DNA of 64,000 bases from NCBI RefSeq assembly GCF_020400655.1, contig NZ_JAINRC010000013.1:62001-126000 (forward strand), in the 5' to 3' direction. The translations under genes and the position numbers were made by a program. Shown here one piece after another: positions 59,132 through 64,000 of the stretch. This DNA is from Streptomyces spinosus (lineage in GTDB: Bacteria; Actinomycetota; Actinomycetes; Streptomycetales; Streptomycetaceae). Under the pieces are notes generated by a model. It was not told where the DNA came from, did no database searches, and worked only from the letters and a program-made list of their open reading frames with translations. The number at the start of each line of letters is the position of its first letter. Position 1 is the first letter of the stretch.

Positions 59132-59998
59132 GTGGCCGTGGGCACACACGCGGGCACCGGCGACCCCGGACTGTTCACCCCCGCCTCCGTGACCTGGCAG
59201 ATGCACGGCGATCCCATGATGTGGGTCGCCGGGGTCCGCGCGCTCTACCTCCAGGCGTTGCATCCGCGCGCGGTCCGCGGTGTCCTGCAGAACTCCGACT
59301 TCCGGCGGGACGCCTGGGGGCGGCTGATGCGGACCGCGCACTTCGTCGGGACCACGACCTACGGCACGAGCGAGGCCGCCGAGCGGGCCGGGGCGCGGGT
59401 GCGGAAGATCCACACCATGCTCACCGCGACCGACCCGGACACCGGCGAGCGGTACGGCGTCGACGAGCCGGAGCTGCTGCTGTGGGTGCACTGCGCGGAG
59501 ATCGACTCCTACCTGCACGTCCTGCGCCGCTCCGGCTTCCCGCTCACCGACGCCCAGGCCGACCGGTACATAGCCGAACACCGCGTCAGCGCCCGCCTGG
59601 TGGGGCTCGACCCGCACACCGTCCCGGCGAGCCGGGAGGAGCTGGCCGCGTACTTCGAGGCGGTCCGGCCGGAACTGGCCGCCGGACCCGAGGCACACGA
59701 GGTGGACGACTTCCTGCTCCGGCCGCCGGCCCATCCCCTCCTCGTCCCGGCCCGCGAGCTGCTGTGGCGGCGGGTGGCCCTGCTGGCGTACGCGGCGCTG
59801 CCGCCGTACGCCCATGAGCTGTACGGCAGGCCCGCCCCCGCGCCCGCCGTCGTCACCCGCCGGCTGCGCGCCACCGGGGCCGTGCTCCGCGGGATCCCCG
59901 CGCGGCTGCGCTGGCAGCTCCCGCCGAAGCACATCCTGCGCGCCGTGGCGCGGCTCGGCCCCCAGGCACGTCCGGCACCGCACAAGGTACGGGCCTGA
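59132..59998 (+). CDS. DUF2236/MpaB-like oxygenase-family protein
   Basis: 288 aa. TPASVTWQMHGDPMMWVAGVRALYLQALHPRAV holds the W-x-x-x-G and the His cluster of DUF2236 (MpaB/Lcp-type, which bind a haem b through His), with DPDTGERYGVDEPELLLWVHCAEIDSYL following. Activity is unknown, possibly haem-dependent oxidation. Start GTG at 59132 has AGGGGGTGA upstream. The next gene, 52 nt away, is a phytoene-desaturase-type flavoenzyme. Confidence 0.82.
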   Translation: MAVGTHAGTGDPGLFTPASVTWQMHGDPMMWVAGVRALYLQALHPRAVRGVLQNSDFRRDAWGRLMRTAHFVGTTTYGTSEAAERAGARVRKIHTMLTATDPDTGERYGVDEPELLLWVHCAEIDSYLHVLRRSGFPLTDAQADRYIAEHRVSARLVGLDPHTVPASREELAAYFEAVRPELAAGPEAHEVDDFLLRPPAHPLLVPARELLWRRVALLAYAALPPYAHELYGRPAPAPAVVTRRLRATGAVLRGIPARLRWQLPPKHILRAVARLGPQARPAPHKVRA

Positions 59999-60050
59999 TC
60001 CGGCCGGCCCGCCTCTGGCCGTCGTGGATCACCGCGTGCTACGAAGAACC

Positions 60051-61613
60051 ATGCCCGCGAACGAGGGAACCCGCGCGTACGACGCCGTCATCGTCGGCGC
60101 AGGCCACAACGGCCTGGTCGCCGCCGCCTACCTGGCCCGGGCCGGCCGCTCCGTGCTCGTGCTGGAGCGGCTGGACCACACCGGCGGCGCCACCGTCTCC
60201 ACCCGCCCGTTCGCCGGGGTCGACGCCCGCCTGTCGCGCTACTCCTACCTGGTCAGCCTGCTGCCGGAGAAGATCGTGCGCGACCTCGGGCTGGACTTCC
60301 GCGTCCGCTCCCGCACCATCTCGTCGTACACCCCGGCGGAGCGCGCGGGCCGGCCCACCGGCCTCCTCGTCGGCGGCGGCGAGCAGCGCACCCGGGAGGC
60401 CTTCGCCCGGCTCACCGGCGGCGACCGCGAGTACGAGGCCTGGCAGCGCTTCTACGGCATGACCGCTCACGTCGCCCAGCGCGTCTTCCCCACGCTCACC
60501 GAACCGCTGCCCACCCGCGGCGAACTGCGCCGCCGCATCGACGACGAGGCCGCCTGGCGCGCCCTGTTCGAGGAGCCGGTCGGCGCCGTCATCGAGCGGA
60601 CCTTCACCGACGACCTGGTCCGGGGCGTCGTCCTCACCGACGCGCTCATCGGCACCTTTGCCGACGCCCACGACCCCACCCTCGTCCAGAACCGCTGCTT
60701 CCTCTACCACGTCATCGGCGGCGGAACCGGCGCCTGGGACGTGCCCGTCGGCGGCATGGGCGCGCTGTCCGACGCGCTGGCCGCCGCGGCGCGCGCGGCC
60801 GGCGCGCGCATCGCCACCGGGCACGAGGCGCTGCGGATCGACACGGACGGCACGACCGCCGAGGTCGTCTACCGCACCGCCGGCGGCGAGGGCACCGCCG
60901 CCGCCCGGCACGTCCTGGTGAACGCCTCCCCGCACGAACTCGCCGCCCTCACCGGCGGCCCGGCGCCCGAACCCGTCGAGGGCGCCCAGCTCAAGGTCAA
61001 CATGCTGCTCACCCGGCTGCCCCGGCTGCGCGACCCCGACGCCGACCCGCGCGAGGCGTTCGCCGGCACCTTCCATATCGCCGAGGGCTACCGGCAACTG
61101 GCCACCGCCCACGCCCAGGCCGCCGCCGGCGAGCTGCCCGCCGCCCCGCCCTCGGAGATCTACTGCCACTCCCTGACCGACCCCACCATCCTCGGCGCCG
61201 GCCTCGCCGAGCGCGGCTACCACACCCTCACCCTCTTCGGCCTGCACGCCCCGGCCCGCCTCTTCGACCGGGACAACGAGGCCGTACGCGAGGAACTGCT
61301 GACGTCCACCCTCGCCCAGCTCGACGCCCATCTCGCCGAGCCACTCGCCGACTGCCTGGCCACCGACGCCGACGGCCGCCCCTGCATCGAGGCGAAGACC
61401 CCGCTCGACCTCGAACGGGACCTCAGGCTGCCCGGCGGCAACATCTTCCACCGGGCCCTGTCCTGGCCGTACGCCGAGCAGGACGGCGGCCGTTGGGGTG
61501 TGGAGACCCGGCACCCCAACGTCCTGCTGTGCGGGGCGGGCGCGGTGCGCGGGGGCGGGGTCAGCGGCGTGCCGGGGCACAACGCGGCGATGGCGGTGCT
61601 GGAGCGGCACTGA
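60051..61613 (+). CDS. FAD-dependent phytoene-desaturase-like oxidoreductase
   Basis: 520 aa. N-terminal dinucleotide-binding AVIVGAGHNGLVAAAYLARAG with D-x-G-x-G-x-x-G, then RLDHTGGATVSTRPF (FAD loop), VGGMGALSDALAAAARAAGA and C-terminal NVLLCGAGAVRGGGVSGVPGHNAA. This is a COG1233-like carotenoid or amine oxidoreductase; no carotenoid genes are nearby, so the substrate is open. ATG at 60051 follows a weak GAAGA site. Convergent with the Tat hydrolase, 14 nt apart. Confidence 0.87.
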   Translation: MPANEGTRAYDAVIVGAGHNGLVAAAYLARAGRSVLVLERLDHTGGATVSTRPFAGVDARLSRYSYLVSLLPEKIVRDLGLDFRVRSRTISSYTPAERAGRPTGLLVGGGEQRTREAFARLTGGDREYEAWQRFYGMTAHVAQRVFPTLTEPLPTRGELRRRIDDEAAWRALFEEPVGAVIERTFTDDLVRGVVLTDALIGTFADAHDPTLVQNRCFLYHVIGGGTGAWDVPVGGMGALSDALAAAARAAGARIATGHEALRIDTDGTTAEVVYRTAGGEGTAAARHVLVNASPHELAALTGGPAPEPVEGAQLKVNMLLTRLPRLRDPDADPREAFAGTFHIAEGYRQLATAHAQAAAGELPAAPPSEIYCHSLTDPTILGAGLAERGYHTLTLFGLHAPARLFDRDNEAVREELLTSTLAQLDAHLAEPLADCLATDADGRPCIEAKTPLDLERDLRLPGGNIFHRALSWPYAEQDGGRWGVETRHPNVLLCGAGAVRGGGVSGVPGHNAAMAVLERH

Positions 61614-61627
61614 CCGGCGGGCCCGGC

Positions 61628-63415
61628 TCAGTCGGCCGAGCCCTGCCAGCCCACCGCCGCGATCCGTGCCGCGTCCGCCGGGCGTGCCCCGTCGAACAGC
61701 ACCGTCCCGCCCGCGTCGACGCGCAGTGCGTCGACGTACACGCCCCGGCCGACGTACAGCGCGTCGGTGGTGTACCGCCAGCGCACGACCAGCCGCGGGC
61801 CGGCCGGCAGGTCCGCGGCCAGCCGGTGCCAGACGCGGCCCGACCAGCCGGTGACCGTGCCCGCCGGGTGGTCCTCGGGGTCCTCGTCGCGGCGAGTGGT
61901 CGTGAACGGAACCGGGTGCCAGGTGGCGCCGCCGTCCGCGGTGGACTCCAGGACCACCAGGTCGGAACGGGGCTCGGTGTCCCACCACAGGGCGCAGCGC
62001 AGCCGGGCCGAGCCGGAGGAGGTGTCCAGCGCCGGCAGGGTGAGCGTGGCGGCCGTGGCGTTCGCCATGCCCGAGAACCAGGCCGTACGGCCTTTCGCCG
62101 GACGGACCGGCACCGCGCGGGCGAGATGGTTCCCGGCGGCGACCCGGGGAGCGGAGCCGGACCGCCAGCCGCGCACCGGGTGCACGGAGTTGCCGAGGAC
62201 GACCAGGAAGGAGTCGGTCGTGGGGTCGAGCACGAGCGAGGTGCCGGTGAAGCCGGTGTGCCCGGCCGTGCGCGGGGTGGCCATCGCCCCCATGTACCAG
62301 TGCTGGTACAGCTCGAAGCCGAGGCCGTGCTCGTCGCCGGGGAAGGCCGTGTTGAAGTCGGTGAACATCAGCTCCACCGACTCGGGCCGCAGGATGCGGG
62401 CCCGGCCGTAGCGGCCGCCGTCGAGCAGCGTACGGCCGAGGACCGCGAGGTCCCACGCGTTCGCGAACACGCCCGCGTGACCGGCCACGCCGCCCAGGCT
62501 GTACGCGTTCTCGTCGTGCACCTCGCCCCACACCATCCCGCGGTCCAGGCCGGACCAGGGCCGGCGCGCGTCCTCGGTGGCCGCGATCCGCGGCTTCCAG
62601 GACGCGGGCGGGTTGTAGCGGGTGCTGTCGAGGCCGAGCGGTCCGGTGATCTCCTCACGCAGCAGCACGTCCAGCGGGCGGCCGGTGATCTTCTCCAGCA
62701 CGAGCTGGAGCGAGATGAGGTTCAGGTCCGAGTAGAGGTAGGCGGTGCCCGGCGGGTTGAGGGGTGCCTCGTCCCAGATGAGCCGGAGCTTGTCCTCGTA
62801 CGTCGGCGCGTCGTACAGCGGGAGCCACGCGCGGAAGCCCGAGGTGTGGGTAAGCAGCTGACGGATCGTCACCGCCTGCTTCCCGGCGCGTCCGAACTCC
62901 GGGAGGTACGAGGCGACCGTCCCCTCCAGGGCCAGCGCGCCCCGTTCGATCTGCTGCACGGCGAGGAGTGAGGTGAACAGCTTGGAGACGGAGGCCAGGT
63001 CGAAGACGGTGTCCCGGGTCATCGGGAGCCGCTGTTCGGGCGGCAGTTCGACACCGGTGTCGGTCTTCTCGTCGTACCGGGCGTAGCGCACGGCCATGCC
63101 GATCGGCTCGTGCAGCGCCACGGTGCCGCCGCGCCCGGCGAGCAGCACGGCACCCGCGTACCAGGGGTGCTTGGGGGAGGGTTTGAGGAACGCCTCGGCG
63201 TCCGTGACGAGTTGCCGCAGGTGTGCGGGGAGCAGCCCGGCGCGTTCGGGCGGGCCGTGGCGCAGGGTGCGGTGGCGGCCGGAGGCGGGTGTGGCGGCGG
63301 CCGGGCCCGCCGGGAGCGCGCCGAGGGCGAGCGCGCCGCCCGCCACCAGGGTGCCCGCGACGATCCGGCGGCGGGTCGGTCCGCCGGATCGCGCGCCTGC
63401 CACGTCGTCGGTCAT
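61628..63415 (-). CDS. Tat-exported beta-lactamase-fold serine hydrolase
   Basis: 595 aa. The Tat signal is RRRIVAGTLVAGGALALGAL (R-R-x-x-V type, residues 15-34) followed by an Ala-rich cut site. A class C-like domain at about 60-410 has S142-V-S-K145, Y228-S-D (YSN position) and HTGFTG near 390. A C-terminal about 180-residue beta-sandwich follows, seen in related secreted peptidases or esterases. It could process peptidoglycan or D-amino-acid substrates. Two GAAA-(N)-TTTC sites stand in its promoter region. Start ATG at 63415 with GGGAGG. Confidence 0.86.
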   Translation of the reverse strand: MTDDVAGARSGGPTRRRIVAGTLVAGGALALGALPAGPAAATPASGRHRTLRHGPPERAGLLPAHLRQLVTDAEAFLKPSPKHPWYAGAVLLAGRGGTVALHEPIGMAVRYARYDEKTDTGVELPPEQRLPMTRDTVFDLASVSKLFTSLLAVQQIERGALALEGTVASYLPEFGRAGKQAVTIRQLLTHTSGFRAWLPLYDAPTYEDKLRLIWDEAPLNPPGTAYLYSDLNLISLQLVLEKITGRPLDVLLREEITGPLGLDSTRYNPPASWKPRIAATEDARRPWSGLDRGMVWGEVHDENAYSLGGVAGHAGVFANAWDLAVLGRTLLDGGRYGRARILRPESVELMFTDFNTAFPGDEHGLGFELYQHWYMGAMATPRTAGHTGFTGTSLVLDPTTDSFLVVLGNSVHPVRGWRSGSAPRVAAGNHLARAVPVRPAKGRTAWFSGMANATAATLTLPALDTSSGSARLRCALWWDTEPRSDLVVLESTADGGATWHPVPFTTTRRDEDPEDHPAGTVTGWSGRVWHRLAADLPAGPRLVVRWRYTTDALYVGRGVYVDALRVDAGGTVLFDGARPADAARIAAVGWQGSAD

Positions 63416-63432
63416 CCTGCGGCCTCCCGCGT

Positions 63433-63473
63433 GAAAGAATCTTTCGGCGCCTGCCGTGCACCGTGAAACTTTC
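63433..63473. promoter_or_regulatory. Pair of GAAA/TTTC palindromes upstream of the Tat hydrolase
   Basis: GAAAGAATCTTTC (63433-63445) and GAAACTTTC (63465-63473) are both palindromic and 32 nt apart, about three helical turns. They lie 18-58 nt upstream of the start at 63415. GAAAG/CTTTC-type sites are known for some Streptomyces sugar and cell-wall regulators; the binder here is unknown. Confidence 0.45.
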
Positions 63474-63638
63474 CTGTCAGGGAGGGGATGTGTCAACGGG
63501 GCGCGTGGGCTTCCGGCGTTCGGCGTGCTCGGCGCGGTCCGTCACACCGTCCCCGGTCCGCGCGTCGTGCCTTCCAACGCCGGGACGGGAGCGACCGATT
63601 GGGCGCCCAAGGGGTTCACGTCCGTGCCGTCCGGGTGC

Positions 63639-63667
63639 TTGACCCGCCCCGGCGCCGGACCCAGGAT
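63639..63667 (+). promoter_or_regulatory. Promoter of the acyl-CoA synthetase gene
   Basis: TTGACC (63639-63644), 17-nt spacer, CAGGAT (63662-63667). The -10 is 8 nt before the ATG at 63676, so the mRNA would be nearly leaderless. Confidence 0.5.
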
Positions 63668-63675
63668 CTTGAGGC

Positions 63676-64000
63676 ATGACGCAGGGACAGGGCAGCACGG
63701 TCGACGGGGTGCTGCGCCGCAGCGCCCGGCGGACCCCGGCACGGGTCGCGGTCGAGTACGCCGACCGGGCCTGGACGTACGAGGAACTGGACGAGGCCGT
63801 CTCCCGCGCGGCGGGCGTCCTGCTCGCCCAGGGGCTCGCCCCCGGCGACCGGGTCGGCTCCTACGGCCACAACTCGGACGCCTACCTGATCGGCTTCCTG
63901 GCCTGCGCCCGCGCCGGACTCGTGCACGTGCCGGTCAACCACAACCTCACCGGCGACGACCTCGCGTACCTCGTCCGCCAGTCCGGCAGCTCCCTGGTGC
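63676..64000 (+). CDS. Acyl-CoA synthetase / AMP-dependent ligase, N-terminal part (cut by window edge)
   Basis: The first 108 residues of an ANL-superfamily adenylate-forming enzyme. It begins MTQGQGSTVDGVLRRSARR and continues through EYADRAWTYEELDEAV and LIGFLACARAGLVHVPVN, the canonical N-terminal substrate-side blocks. The catalytic ATP-binding core lies outside the window. A promoter close to the ATG is visible. Substrate class (fatty acid, aromatic acid) is not determinable. Confidence 0.85.
   Translation, partial: MTQGQGSTVDGVLRRSARRTPARVAVEYADRAWTYEELDEAVSRAAGVLLAQGLAPGDRVGSYGHNSDAYLIGFLACARAGLVHVPVNHNLTGDDLAYLVRQSGSSLV

Overview
The window is about 64 kb of very GC-rich DNA with GTG/TTG starts, codons almost always ending in G or C, poor -35 boxes, and actinomycete families throughout: Rv1733c-like, DUF2236, ANTAR/STAS/SpoIIE signalling proteins, PadR and MarR regulators, and a GH75 chitosanase. 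Together these point to a Streptomyces or close relative, in an accessory, non-ribosomal part of the chromosome. No rRNA, tRNA, CRISPR array, transposase or integrase was seen. The window cuts a gene at each end: aspartase at the left and an acyl-CoA synthetase at the right.

Layout. 1-8.3 kb: aspA end and glutaminase, two GT-C mannosyltransferase-like membrane proteins, a D,D-carboxypeptidase whose 3' end overlaps the second one antiparallel, a short Rho paralog and a P450. 8.4-21.3 kb: small single genes and regulators (PadR, GntR, MarR), two hydrolases, a molybdopterin oxidoreductase plus its flavin reductase, and a protein N5-glutamine methyltransferase behind a structured leader. 21.6-31.2 kb: a PAS-GAF-SpoIIE phosphatase, secreted proteins, an FadH-type old yellow enzyme with its own PadR, an FN3 lipoprotein and a chitosanase. 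31.5-38.4 kb, mostly minus strand: dhaKLM dihydroxyacetone kinase, a GH65 phosphorylase with beta-phosphoglucomutase, and a second P450. 38.6-41.1 kb: small membrane proteins, hemerythrin and a pyruvyltransferase-like protein.

41.4-55.3 kb is the centrepiece: a plus-strand operon in which most junctions are 4-nt start/stop overlaps. It encodes a UDP-glucuronate-decarboxylase-like enzyme, a carbamoyltransferase, GmhB, GmhA and HldE (the ADP-heptose pathway without a visible HldD epimerase), two GT9 heptosyltransferase-like enzymes and five other glycosyltransferases. A polysaccharide pyruvyltransferase-like gene is divergent from it. This looks like a system for a carbamoylated, heptose-containing extracellular glycan or glycolipid in a Gram-positive. 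Several junctions of this operon carry tandem minisatellites (18, 33, 39 and 47 bp units), found in protein tails or in small coupled linker ORFs.

55.4-64 kb: a STAS protein and a STAS-ANTAR-GAF protein, an RpiB-like isomerase, DUF6479, a Cys-rich copper-binding bundle, DUF2236, a phytoene-desaturase-like oxidoreductase, a Tat-exported beta-lactamase-fold hydrolase, and the start of an acyl-CoA synthetase.

Regulatory signals stand out against the GC-rich background. There is a shared PadR palindrome core (CAACTAGTTG) at two loci, overlapping repeats at the MarR divergon, a DasR-like TTGGTCTAAACCA site, a perfect 14-bp palindrome across the carboxypeptidase start codon, and repeated 'TAnnnT then about 6 nt then ATG' starts that suggest leaderless mRNAs. 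Functions are inferred from motifs read by eye; no database search was run.
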